From Trichomonas vaginalis G3 (Eukaryota; Parabasalia; Trichomonadida; Trichomonadidae), in contig NC_067208.1 of NCBI RefSeq assembly GCF_026262505.1, forward strand, positions 10,425,962 through 10,489,961: 64,000 nucleotides of DNA, read 5' to 3'. Positions 18,021 to 29,199 of the stretch are shown here, piece by piece. Each line of letters starts with the position of its first letter. Position 1 is the stretch's first letter. Both the position numbers and the translations under genes were made by a program. The notes below the pieces were generated by a model. That model was not told where the DNA came from, searched no databases, and saw only the letters and a program-made list of their open reading frames with translations.

Positions 18021-21000
18021 TCCAACACTCAGTCTCTCTTTGACATCCAACACTCAGTCTCTCTTTGACATCCAACACTCAGTCTCTCTTTGACATCCAT
18101 CACTCAGTCTCTCTTTGACATCCAACACTCAGTCTCTCTTTGACATCCAACACTCAGTCTCTCTTTGACATCCAACACTCAGTCTCTCTTTGACATCCAA
18201 CACTCAGTCTCTCTTTGACATCCAACACTCAGTCTCTCTTTGACATCCAACACTCAGTCTCTCTTTGACATCCAACACTCAGTCTCTCTTTGACATCCAA
18301 CACTCAGTCTCTCTTTGACATCCAACACTCAGTCTCTCTTTGACATCCAACACTCAGTCTCTCTTTGACATCCAACACTCAGTCTCTCTCTTTGACATCC
18401 ATCACTCAGTCTCTCTTTGACATCCAACACTCAGTCTCTCTTTGACATCCAACACTCAGTCTCTCTTTGACATCCAACACTCAGTCTCTCTTTGACATCC
18501 AACACTCAGTCTCTCTTTGACATCCAACACTCAGTCTCTCTCTTTGACATCCAACACTCAGTCTCTCTCTTTGACATCCAACACTCAGTCTCTCTTTGAC
18601 ATCCAACACTCAGTCTCTCTTTGACATCCAACACTCAGTCTCTCTCTTTGACATCCAACACTCAGTCTCTCTCTTTGACATTCAACACTCAGTCTCTCTC
18701 TTTGACATCCATCTCAACTCAATCTCTCCTTTTGACATCCAACACTCAGTCTCTCTCTTTGACATCCAACACTCAGTCTCTCTTTGACATCCAACACTCA
18801 GTCTCTCTTTGACATCCAACACTCAGTCTCTCTCTTTGACATCCAACACTCAGTCTCTCTTTGACATCCAACACTCAGTCTCTCTTTGACATCCAACACT
18901 CAGTCTCTCTTTGACATCCAACACTCAGTCTCTCTTTGACATCCAACACTCAGTCTCTCTTTGACATCCAACACTCAGTCTCTCTTTGACATCCAACACT
19001 CAGTCTCTCTTTGACATCCAACACTCAGTCTCTCTTTGACATCCAACACTCAGTCTCTCTTTGACATCCAACACTCAGTCTCTCTTTGACATCCAACACT
19101 CAGTCTCTCTTTGACATCCAACACTCAGTCTCTCTTTGACATCCAACACTCAGTCTCTCTCTTTGACATCCAACACTCAGTCTCTCTTTGACATCCAACA
19201 CTCAGTCTCTCTTTGACATCCAACACTCAGTCTCTCTTTGACATCCAACACTCAGTCTCTCTTTGACATCCAACACTCAGTCTCTCTCTTGACATCCAAC
19301 ACTCAGTCTCTCTTTGACATCCAACACTCAGTCTCTCTTTGACATCCAACACTCAGTCTCTCTTTGACATCCAACACTCAGTCTCTCTTTGACATCCAAC
19401 ACTCAGTCTCTCTTTGACATCCAACACTCAGTCTCTCTTTGACATCCAACACTCAGTCTCTCTTTGACATCCAACACTCAGTCTCTCTTTGACATCCAAC
19501 ACTCAGTCTCTCTTTGACATCCAACACTCAGTCTCTCTTTGACATCCAACACTCAGTCTCTCTTTGACATCCAACACTCAGTCTCTCTTTGACATCCAAC
19601 ACTCAGTCTCTCTCTTTGACATCCAACACTCAGTCTCTCTTTGACATCCAACACTCAGTCTCTCTTTGACATCCAACACTCAGTCTCTCTTTGACATCCA
19701 ACTCAGTCTCTCTCTTTGACATCCAACACTCAGTCTCTCTTTGACATCCAACACTCAGTCTCTCTTTGACATCCAACACTCAGTCTCTCTTTGACATCCA
19801 ACACTCAGTCTCTCTTTGACATCCAACACTCAGTCTCTCTTTGACATCCAACACTCAGTCTCTCTTTGACATCCAACACTCAGTCTCTCTTTGACATCCA
19901 ACACTCAGTCTCTCTTTGACATCCAACACTCAGTCTCTCTCTTTGACATCCAACACTCAGTCTCTCTTTGACATCCAACACTCAGTCTCTCTTTGACATC
20001 CAACACTCAGTCTCTCTTTTTTGACATCCAACCCTCAGTCTCTCTTTGACATCCAACACTCAGTCTCTCTTTGACATCCAACACTCAGTCTCTCTTTGAC
20101 ATCCAACACTCAGTCTCTCTTTGACATCCAACACTCAGTCTCTCTTTGACATCCAACACTCAGTCTCTCTTTGACATCCAACACTCAGTCTCTCTTTGAC
20201 ATCCAACACTCAGTCTCTCTTTGACATCCAACACTCAGTCTCTCTTTGACATCCAACACTCAGTCTCTCTTTGACATCCAACACTCAGTCTCTCTTTGAC
20301 ATCCAACACTCAGTCTCTCTTTGACATCCAACACTCAGTCTCTCTTTGACATCCAACACTCAGTCTCTCTTTGACATCCAACACTCAGTCTCTCTTTGAC
20401 ATCCAACACTCAGTCTCTCTTTGACATCCAACACTCAGTCTCTCTTTGACATCCAACACTCAGTCTCTCTTTTGACATCCAACACTCAGTCTCTCTTTGA
20501 CATCCAACACTCAGTCTCTCTCTTTGACATCCAACACTCAGTCTCTCTCTTTGACATCCAACACTCAGTCTCTCTTTGACATCCAACACTCAGTCTCTCT
20601 TTGACATCCAACACTCAGTCTCTCTTTGACATCCAACACTCAGTCTCTCTTTGACATCCAACACTCAGTCTCTCTTTGACATCCAACACTCAGTCTCTCT
20701 TTGACATCCAACACTCAGTCTCTCTTTGACATCCAACACTCAGTCTCTCTTTGACATTCAACACTCAGTCTCTCTTTGACATCCATCACTCAGTCTCTCT
20801 TTGACATCCAACACTCAGTCTCTCTTTGACATCCAACACTCAGTCTCTCTTTGACATCCATCACTCAGTCTCTCTTTGACATCCAACACTCAGTCTCTCT
20901 CTTTGACATCCAACACTCAGTCTCTCTTTGACATCCAACACTCAGTCTCTCTCTTTGACATCCAACACTCAGTCTCTCTTTGACATCCAACACTCAGTCT

Positions 21001-22310
21001 CTCTCTTGACATCCAACACTCAGTCTCTCTTTGACATCCAACACTCAGTCTCTCTTTGACATCCAACACTCAGTCTCTCTTTGACATCCAACACTCAGTC
21101 TCTCTTTTGACATCCAACACTCAGTCTCTCTTTGACATCCAACACTCAGTCTCTCTTTGACATCCAACACTCAGTCTCTCTTTGACATCCAACACTCAGT
21201 CTCTCTTTGACATCCAACACTCAGTCTCTCTTTGACATCCAACACTCAGTCTCTCTTTGACATCCAACACTCAGTCTCTCTCTTTGACATCCAACACTCA
21301 GTCTCTCTTTGACATCCAACACTCAGTCTCTCTTTGACATCCAACACTCAGTCTCTCTCTTTGACATCCAACACTCAGTCTCTCTTTGACATCCAACACT
21401 CAGTCTCTCTTTGACATCCAACACTCAGTCTCTCTTTGACATCCAACACTCAGTCTCTCTTTGACATCCAACACTCAGTCTCTCTTTGACATCCAACACT
21501 CAGTCTCTCTTTGACATCCAACACTCAGTCTCTCTTTGACATCCAACACTCAGTCTCTCTCTTTGACATCCAACACTCAGTCTCTCTTTGACATCCAACA
21601 CTCAGTCTCTCTTTGACATCCAACACTCAGTCTCTCTTTGACATCCAACACTCAGTCTCTCTTTGACATCCAACACTCAGTCTCTCTTTGACATCCAACA
21701 CTCAGTCTCTCTTTGACATCCAACACTCAGTCTCTCTTTGACATCCAACACTCAGTCTCTCTCTTTGACATCCAACACTCAGTCTCTCTCTTTGACATCC
21801 AACACTCAGTCTCTCTTTGACATCCAACACTCAGTCTCTCTTTGACATCCAACACTCAGTCTCTCTTTGACATCCAACACTCAGTCTCTCTTTGACATCC
21901 AACACTCAGTCTCTCTTTGACATCCAACACTCAGTCTCTCTTTGACATCCAACACTCAGTCTCTCTTTGACATCCAACACTCAGTCTCTCTTTGACATCA
22001 ACACTCAGTCTCTCTTTGACATCAACACTCAGTCTCTCTCTTTGACATCCAACACTCAGTCTCTCTTTGACATCCAACACTCAGTCTCTCTTTGACATCC
22101 AACACTCAGTCTCTCTTTGACATCCATCACTCAGTCTCTCTCTTTGACATCCAACACTCAGTCTCTCTTTGACATTCAACACTCAGTCTCTCTTTGACAT
22201 CCAACACTCAGTCTCTCTCTTTGACATCCAACACTCAGTCTCTCTTTGACATCCAACACTCAGTCTCTCTTTGACATCCAACACTCAGTCTCTCTTTGAC
22301 ATCCAACACT
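18011..22310. repeat. 25-bp satellite array, left (about 170 copies)
   Basis: The array is about 4.3 kb of a 25-base unit (GACATCCAACACTCAGTCTC then TCTTT), with interspersed 27-base variants carrying one extra CT and rare substitutions such as CATCC-ATC. It ends abruptly at CACTAAAATTTC, 220 bases upstream of the central gene. The same unit in the opposite orientation forms 23933-25365. Copies are nearly identical, indicating recent amplification. Confidence 0.97.
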
Positions 22311-22530
22311 AAAATTTCTTATATATATTCCGTACGCATTCACATCACATTCTTCCTAATCATTTATTAAATTTTTTCCCTTTTTTATAAATTTTAAATC
22401 TTTTTAATTATATTTTTTTGATTCATTTCCTTATATTTTTAAATATTTTTATCTCTCTGTATTTCAGTTTAAAATCCGTTTATTATTTCAAATTCGCTTA
22501 TGGCCCAGACTCCTAAGGACATGGTTCCTG

Positions 22531-24081
22531 ATGAGACCCGCAAGCCTTTTTTTTGTTGAAGAACCAAAAATCGAAGCAATTGATCCTTTCAAGTATATTA
22601 ACTGTACCAACTACCTAGATTTGAACACAATTTCCATATTACTCAAAGAAATCGAAAAAAACATACTGGCTTACACACACACCGATATTGCTCAAGCTCT
22701 TAGTGTTGCCGGAATTTCTTATGAGCAATTTCAAAAAATTCCTTGCTTTGTTTATATCAACTATTTCTCCAATCTTGCCATAAAAAGGCTTGATCTTTTG
22801 GAGATCATTATTTATACATACATTACAATATGGGAGTGTAATGATATGAAAATCTTTATTGACAATAATTTTGCTTTTTTTCTTTATGTGGTCGATAAAT
22901 ACTTAGACTTCCAGACAATTCAACAATGCAGTTTCTATAATTTGAAAGGTAGATCAAACATAAAAGATGATGTAAAAACAAATAAGCAAATGATTAATAT
23001 ATTATATGAAGATTTAATTACATGTTATCCATATAAATCGACAGCCAATCTAATATTACATCTTCTAAATGATGATACTACATATAACTTTTCGAATGTT
23101 GACTTTCGATTTCTTGATGATCACTTGCATATCGCTCATTTAGCTTTGCATTTCTCTGCCACAAATGTATTCAATCAGTTTGCACAGGGCATCAAAGATA
23201 AAAACTTTAATAATTATGTTAAAATTTACAACGGATCTTATTTCGACTTTGATCTTTTGAATGATGGAACTGTGCCCAAATGGATTTTGGCAGGATCAAA
23301 CTGTGTCAATGCTAATATGCTTCCATTTTTGATTTCAACTCATGATTACATCGGATTTCTAAAACAAAATAATCTGAATGAAAGAAGAATTCAAGGGCAA
23401 GTATTACTTAACTGTGCAAAATATAATGAATTCCTTATTTTTCGTACATTTTTAAATAAGGATACCGCAAAAAGCTGTATCAAACATATAACAACGGCAT
23501 CTGGCTTAGAAGCATTTTATCTGGAGACAATGTATAAAATGTTAGATATAAATTTTCTTAACAAATTATATGATACAGAATCATCGAATTATATTGGACT
23601 ATATTCAAGACTTTTATTTTTCGAATGCAATTCCAAAATACCTTATAAAATCAAAAATTTTGAGCTCACTGTTAACAAAAATAAATTATTGAATCCATTT
23701 CAAGTATACGAATTTTTAAGTTATTTACCGTCATTTTTGGAGATCAAAAATGCATCGGTTAAAGATCCTAAAACGGATTTATTTCGATACAGGATAGTAT
23801 TCAATTTTAAATATATAAAGGAAAGCTTAATTACCTCAACAAACAAAAAAACATTATTTGATATTGTCATTGTTAAAGGGAATTTATTTTCAATTCAATT
23901 AAAAAATCTCCCTGAAGGCATGATGATTGACGATGTCAAAGATAGACTGAGTGTTGGATGTCAAAGAGAGAGACTGAGTGTTGGATGTCAAAGAGAGAGA
24001 CTGAGTGTTGGATGTCAAAGAGAGAGACTGAGTGTTGGATGTCAAAGAGAGACTGAGTGTTGGATGTCAAAGAGAGACTGA
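22531..24081 (+). CDS. Unrecognised protein, possibly DUF3447-like, whose 3' end reads into the 25-bp satellite
   Basis: The frame is 516 codons from an ATG at 22531. Residues 1 to about 465 are unique, rich in Asn/Ile/Leu, with an ILYEDLITCYPYKSTANLI segment that loosely recalls the YPKQTINYCLF region of trichomonad DUF3447/ankyrin proteins; the assignment is weak. The last 45 or so residues come from the satellite: RLSVGCQRE four times, kept in frame by three 27-base units, until 25-base units shift the frame to a stop. An ATG at 22500 in another phase opens a G/C-richer stretch (MAQTPKDMVPDETRKP) separated from this frame by a T8 tract. Slippage or a sequencing error there would change the N-terminus. 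The 220 bases upstream are T/C-rich. Confidence 0.6.
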   Translation: MRPASLFFVEEPKIEAIDPFKYINCTNYLDLNTISILLKEIEKNILAYTHTDIAQALSVAGISYEQFQKIPCFVYINYFSNLAIKRLDLLEIIIYTYITIWECNDMKIFIDNNFAFFLYVVDKYLDFQTIQQCSFYNLKGRSNIKDDVKTNKQMINILYEDLITCYPYKSTANLILHLLNDDTTYNFSNVDFRFLDDHLHIAHLALHFSATNVFNQFAQGIKDKNFNNYVKIYNGSYFDFDLLNDGTVPKWILAGSNCVNANMLPFLISTHDYIGFLKQNNLNERRIQGQVLLNCAKYNEFLIFRTFLNKDTAKSCIKHITTASGLEAFYLETMYKMLDINFLNKLYDTESSNYIGLYSRLLFFECNSKIPYKIKNFELTVNKNKLLNPFQVYEFLSYLPSFLEIKNASVKDPKTDLFRYRIVFNFKYIKESLITSTNKKTLFDIVIVKGNLFSIQLKNLPEGMMIDDVKDRLSVGCQRERLSVGCQRERLSVGCQRERLSVGCQRETECWMSKRD

Positions 24082-25365
24082 GTGTTGGATGTCAAAGAGA
24101 GACTGAGTGTTGGATGTCAAAGAGAGACTGAGTGTTGGATGTCAAAGAGAGACTGAGTGTTGGATGTCAAAGAGAGACTGAGTGTTGGATGTCAAAGAGA
24201 GACTGAGTGTTGGATGTCAAAGAGAGACTGAGTGTTGGATGTCAAAGAGAGACTGAGTGATGGATGTCAAAGAGAGACTGAGTGTTGGATGTCAAAGAGA
24301 GACTGAGTGTTGGATGTCAAAGAGAGAGACTGAGTGTTGGATGTCAAAGAGAGAGACTGAGTGTTGGATGTCAAAGAGAGACTGAGTGTTGGATGTCAAA
24401 GAGAGACTGAGTGTTGGATGTCAAAGAGAGACTGAGTGTTGGATGTCAAAGAGAGAGACTGAGTGTTGGATGTCAAAGAGAGACTGAGTGTTGAATGTCA
24501 AAGAGAGAGACTGAGTGTTGAATGTCAAAGAGAGAGACTGAGTGTTGGATGTCAAAGAGAGACTGAGTGTTGGATGTCAAAGAGAGACTGAGTGTTGGAT
24601 GTCAAAGAGAGACTGAGTGTTGGATGTCAAAGAGAGACTGAGTGTTGGATGTCAAAGAGAGAGACTGAGTGTTGGATGTCAAAGAGAGACTGAGTGTTGG
24701 ATGTCAAAGAGAGAGACTGAGTGTTGGATGTCAAAGAGAGACTGAGTGTTGGATGTCAAAGAGAGACTGAGTGTTGGATGTCAAAGAGAGACTGAGTGTT
24801 GGATGTCAAAGAGAGACTGAGTGTTGGATGTCAAAGAGAGACTGAGTGTTGGATGTCAAAGAGAGACTGAGTGTTGGATGTCAAAGAGAGACTGAGTGTT
24901 GGATGTCAAAGAGAGACTGAGTGTTGGATGTCAAAGAGAGACTGAGTGTTGGATGTCAAAGAGAGACTGAGTGTTGGATGTCAAAGAGAGACTGAGTGTT
25001 GGATGTCAAAGAGAGACTGAGTGTTGGATGTCAAAGAGAGACTGAGTGTTGGATGTCAAAGAGAGACTGAGTGTTGGATGTCAAAGAGAGACTGAGTGTT
25101 GGATGTCAAAGAGAGACTGAGTGTTGGATGTCAAAGAGAGACTGAGTGTTGGATGTCAAAGAGAGACTGAGTGTTGGATGTCAAAGAGAGACTGAGTGTT
25201 GGATGTCAAAGAGAGACTGAGTGTTGGATGTCAAAGAGAGACTGAGTGTTGGATGTCAAAGAGAGACTGAGTGTTGGATGTCAAAGAGAGACTGAGTGTT
25301 GGATGTCAAAGAGAGACTGAGTGTTGGATGTCAAAGAGAGACTGAGTGTTGGATATCCGTCTCTT
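23933..25365. repeat. 25-bp satellite array, right (inverted, about 55 copies)
   Basis: About 1.4 kb of the same 25-base unit as the left array in reverse complement (GATGTCAAAGAGAGACTGAG then TGTTG). Its first unit is the final unique part of the central gene, with AAAGATAGA in place of AAAGAGAGA. Three 27-base units follow, then mostly 25-base units. It ends in GGATATCCGTCTC at the right inner inverted repeat. Confidence 0.96.
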
Positions 25366-25563
25366 ATTATATAATTATTTCACATATTAATTAATTTATA
25401 CCCACGAATAAAATCTTAGATAACTCAATGAATACTTATCCAAATCGCGAAAATATTCATTATTGACAAAGTTATATCTATAATAGTATTGAACTAAAAT
25501 ATGGTTTTGAAAATTTAATATAATAAAATTATTTTGAATTTAAATGTAAAGTTCTGGTAAGGA
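25354..25563. repeat. Inner inverted repeat, right arm (210 bp)
   Basis: This is the reverse complement of 17811-18020 and ends in CTGGTAAGGA. On this side about 96 bases of unique AT-rich DNA separate it from the 23-bp array, whereas on the left the two touch. Confidence 0.9.
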
Positions 25564-25659
25564 GTTAAATTAATAAAGAATAATTGAGTAATTGAGTGAT
25601 ATTTGATAAGTTAGGGAGAAAATTTCACATACATTGTAGTAAATATATGTTATTGCAAG

Positions 25660-26130
25660 AGTTAGGATGAGTCTATGACTGAGGTAAGGATGAGTCAATG
25701 ACTGAGGTAAGGATGAGTCAATGACTGAGGTAAGGATGAGTCTATGACTGAGGTAAGGATGAGTCTATGACTGAGGTAAGGATGAGTCAATGACTGAGGT
25801 AAGGATGAGTCTATGACTGAGGTAAGGATGAGTCTATGACTGAGGTAAGGATGAGTTGTTGTCTGAGGTAAGGATGAGTCTATGACTGAGGTAAGGATGA
25901 GTCAATGACTGAGGTAAGGATGAGTCAATGACTGAGGTAAGGATGAGTCTATGACTGAGGTAAGGATGAGTCTATGACTGAGGTAAGGATGAGTTGTTGT
26001 CTGAGGTAAGGATGAGTCTATGACTGAGGTAAGGATGAGTCAATGACTGAGGTAAGGATGAGTCAATGACTGAGGTAAGGATGAGTCTATGACTGAGGTA
26101 AGGATGAGTCAATGACTTAGGTAAGGATCA
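25660..26130. repeat. 23-bp minisatellite, right copy (inverted)
   Basis: About 20 copies of the 23-base unit read as AGGATGAGTCTATGACTGAGG, with TCAATG and TTGTTG variants. They are the reverse complement of the 17391-17810 array, and the same three variants recur in both arrays. Confidence 0.92.
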
Positions 26131-26460
26131 TTCCATTCCACATATATCACAACACCTACACCTTACACAACCCACAAATCATCTCCAAATTTCTTTTCAG
26201 AACTTCTTTTAAATGAGTATTTTTCAATCAACAAACATCCCTTCTTTTGCCCGCACAAAAGGTTTCAGATGTTATATTGTTCCAGAAACTCATGAAACAA
26301 AGTTCTAAATGAAAATCCACGGAATGAGCTTGTTCAATAGCATTATCAATAAAAAGAAATCTATGGTATCACCCGCACAATACCAAAAGATTCCATTTTG
26401 TAATGAATGATTACTATGATCCAAGGATGGTTCCGTAGACTTGAAAATTTTAAATTGGAG
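26131..26460. other. Unique spacer with a possible gene remnant
   Basis: About 330 bases lie between the 23-bp array and the right 397-bp repeat. Plus-strand reading gives short coding-like stretches (MSLFNSIINKKKSMVSPAQY) broken by stops, leading towards the frame in the 397-bp repeat. This may be decayed 5' sequence of that gene. There is no equivalent at the left repeat. Confidence 0.35.
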
Positions 26461-26857
26461 GTTTAATTCAAATTTGGCGGGCTTTTGGTCGTATATTAAT
26501 TTAACTAATATGAATTTGGATTGTGCTTTCCTTATTGATGTAATGATATTTTCACTAATCAAAAATGAAATATACACAAGAAAAAAATTATTCAAAAATT
26601 ATCATTGCATTTTATTTGAAGAAATTTTGAAAAAACATCATACACATACTATAAATGAATATTATCATCTTAATTTTAATAAATTTCATTTACTTGGAAA
26701 GATGCAAGATCATCTTGTACTTACTCTTCGATTTATTCCATGTAACTTCGCAGGTAATAATGGCGCACTTACCTCTATTTTGGATTTTTATAGTTTCCCT
26801 CAAAACACATTCTATGGACTTACGCTCGTATCGCGTTAAAAAATGTCGTTAAAATTG
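26461..26857. repeat. Outer inverted repeat, right copy (397 bp)
   Basis: This is the reverse complement of 15451-15847. It carries the same open reading on the plus strand, ending LVSR then a stop. It lies only about 150 bases from the left end of the Maverick. Confidence 0.85.
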
Positions 26858-27003
26858 AACCGCGCCCATTCATTGTACAAAAAAGATGTAAATCAAGTGG
26901 ATCCTTTGATGATCTTAAAAGATTTTGTTTGAGAGTATTTGAGATATGATACAATAGATTTCATTGAGAACATCAGTGTAAAAGTAAGATAGGGATAGAA
27001 AAT

Positions 27004-27084
27004 AAAAAAAAAAAAAGGTAGTGGGGCCTCCAGGCACTTCGTGCCCTCTAGCCCTGAAGATGTTTAGTATAATGAAGTTTTTTT
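27004..27084. repeat. Maverick left terminal inverted repeat
   Basis: Starts A13-GGTAGTGGGG and continues through a small hairpin (GGCACTTCGTGCC) to GATGTTTAGTATAATGAAG. It matches the right end with about one substitution and one single-base length difference. A second, related hairpin (GGCGCGTTGCGCC) follows at about 27110. Confidence 0.92.
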
Positions 27085-27399
27085 TTCTTGGGATGGGCTT
27101 CCAGGCGCGTTGCGCCCTCTAGCCCATAAAAAATTTCTGAGGACGAGCCAGCCGGTGACTTTTTTGTAGAGCACTCAAAATAGTATAACTTTGTCCGGAC
27201 AAGTAAGGGTCTATCGTCGCTACAGGAAAAGTTACGGGCGTTCCAAGGAAGTATACTTTGAGAAGCCTTTTCTCCATTTTAAAACAAGATAGGACGGTTA
27301 TTTTACAAAACTGACAACACTTTGACCGAGTAGTTTTTTGTGCTGAACAAAAAGTGTCATATAAACATCTGTCAAAAACCGTTTTTTACTTCACTTAAA

Positions 27400-29199
27400 A
27401 TGCCACGTAAGCTACGTAAGAATATACGTAAGAGGAAGAGAGCATTGAAACATCCAATAGTAAAACTGACACCACAACAACAGTTGCAACAACAAATGAT
27501 GAATGACCCCACTATGTTGCAACAAATGTCAAGCAACCCTATGCTTTTAAACCGAGTTATTGGTGCACAGAGTGGAGGTTTAAGAGCGGCACTTTTAGCG
27601 AAAATGGCAGGCTATGGTGGAGCTGCAGACGGAACAGCTTATAACCCTCAAAGTCAAATGAATTTGAGTTCACTCAAAAATCAAATAACAGATGTCAAAA
27701 AGTCAAACATAGACATACAGAAACAAATAAGCGAAAACGAAAAGAAACTAGAATATGACAGACACACAAAGAAACTCAATGAGTTAAACGTAGAGAAAAA
27801 GAAGAAAGAAGAACAACTGAAAGAACTAAGTACAGAGGAATATGCGAAAAAAGTGTCAGAAAAAGCAGCAGAAGTAGCAAAAATGGAACAAGATGTTATA
27901 AATTTGAAAAACCATACTACTCAATATAAAGTACTGAAAGATGAAGAAATAAAACAAAAAGCCCTGAAGACATATATGGATAGCGATGAGTATAAAAAAG
28001 AAGTTGAAGCAAATGTAAAGGCAGAAAAACTTTTACAGTTGCAAAACCAAACCGTACAGTATGAAAACTTAGCACAAGAAAGTAAAAATAACGACGCAGC
28101 CATGCAAAAGGCAATGAAAAGCGCAGAATATATAAAAGCTAATAATGACTGGTTAGATGCCCAAGCCAACGCTAAAGCAGCCCAACTTATAGGGTCAATA
28201 AGGACAAAAATACAAGCGGATGAAGACAGTTCAAATGAAGCTTTAATGAATGCTGACTTTAAGAACGCCTTCGAAGCTCTTCATAGTAAGGTGAAACTAG
28301 TGAACGACTTCTCATCTGGAAAGAAACTGAAGTCTGAAGGTTTCGACAAAGAGTTAAGAGAAGTAGCACAAAATATGACGAAAATAACAGATGCAGCAAC
28401 GAGACAGGCAGTTCAAAGTGCCTATGACGCCGTTAGAGCAACTGTTGTGGAAAGTCAAGAAAAAGAGTTACAACAGACCAAAACAGACCTAGTAAATGCT
28501 TTCTTAAAAACGAAAAGTCAGGTAGGACACTATGCTGCAGATGGAACATATGTGCCAGCTGGTGGAACTTATATACCAGCTGGTGGAACATATGTGCCAG
28601 CTGGTGGAACTTATATACCACCAAACCCTCCAAGAGAAGCACCTGCACCAGGACTACCTAAAACATTTACATCGTCACATGGACACAGACACAGGCATGC
28701 ACCAAAACCAACACAACAACCAACACAACAACAACAACAACAACAACCAACACAACAACCAGCACCACAACAACAACCAGCACAACAACCACCTCCACAA
28801 CCAGCACAACAACCACCTCCACAACCAGCACAGCAACCAACAGTTCAAAACCCTGCACAACAACAACCACAAACAGAGCAAGGACATAAAAGAAGTAGAG
28901 AACAAGGAAACCAAGATTTCTTAAAAATGCTTAAAGAAGACTATGGTTACCCAGCTACTCTTGACTTTAGTGACAGATATAAAGAAGCTATTAGAAAGTT
29001 CAAGGAAGGAAATACTGACCCGAACCTATTTAGCTTTATGGCTCAGCACCAAATGGGATATAATTTCAAACCTGGAAAATACAAGCTCGCTAAGGGATAT
29101 GATTTAATAGCATATCATCCAAATGACATGACTGAATTTACTCCGAGATATTTGGTGTCAGAGCTAAATGACAATTCAACTCTCTTCATGAACGCGTAA
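27400..29199 (+). CDS. Maverick coiled-coil, Gln/Pro-rich protein of unknown function
   Basis: The frame is 599 codons from an ATG at 27400. The N-terminus is strongly basic (MPRKLRKNIRKRKRALKHP). Residues about 95-270 form a long charged coiled coil. Residues about 385-410 hold four copies of an AGGTYxP-type 7-residue repeat. Residues about 440-510 are a QQP/QQPPPQ low-complexity tract. The C-terminal 100 residues look globular (YPATLDFSDRYKEAIRKF). Its place before the capsid block and its basic, coiled-coil make-up suggest a core or virion-associated protein, but no family was recognised. Part of the Maverick fossil. Confidence 0.7.
   Translation: MPRKLRKNIRKRKRALKHPIVKLTPQQQLQQQMMNDPTMLQQMSSNPMLLNRVIGAQSGGLRAALLAKMAGYGGAADGTAYNPQSQMNLSSLKNQITDVKKSNIDIQKQISENEKKLEYDRHTKKLNELNVEKKKKEEQLKELSTEEYAKKVSEKAAEVAKMEQDVINLKNHTTQYKVLKDEEIKQKALKTYMDSDEYKKEVEANVKAEKLLQLQNQTVQYENLAQESKNNDAAMQKAMKSAEYIKANNDWLDAQANAKAAQLIGSIRTKIQADEDSSNEALMNADFKNAFEALHSKVKLVNDFSSGKKLKSEGFDKELREVAQNMTKITDAATRQAVQSAYDAVRATVVESQEKELQQTKTDLVNAFLKTKSQVGHYAADGTYVPAGGTYIPAGGTYVPAGGTYIPPNPPREAPAPGLPKTFTSSHGHRHRHAPKPTQQPTQQQQQQQPTQQPAPQQQPAQQPPPQPAQQPPPQPAQQPTVQNPAQQQPQTEQGHKRSREQGNQDFLKMLKEDYGYPATLDFSDRYKEAIRKFKEGNTDPNLFSFMAQHQMGYNFKPGKYKLAKGYDLIAYHPNDMTEFTPRYLVSELNDNSTLFMNA

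Noticed and set aside
18596-18812. Frames through the 25-bp satellite giving FDIQHSVSL repeats
   Set aside because: They arise only where 27-base units cluster; there is no start context or non-repetitive sequence.
16003-22310. CRISPR-like array
   Set aside because: Units are contiguous with no unique spacers, and the genome is eukaryotic.
28667-28914. Val- or Leu-rich minus-strand frames opposite the Gln/Pro tract
   Set aside because: Antisense readings of a CAA/CCA repeat, typical artefacts.
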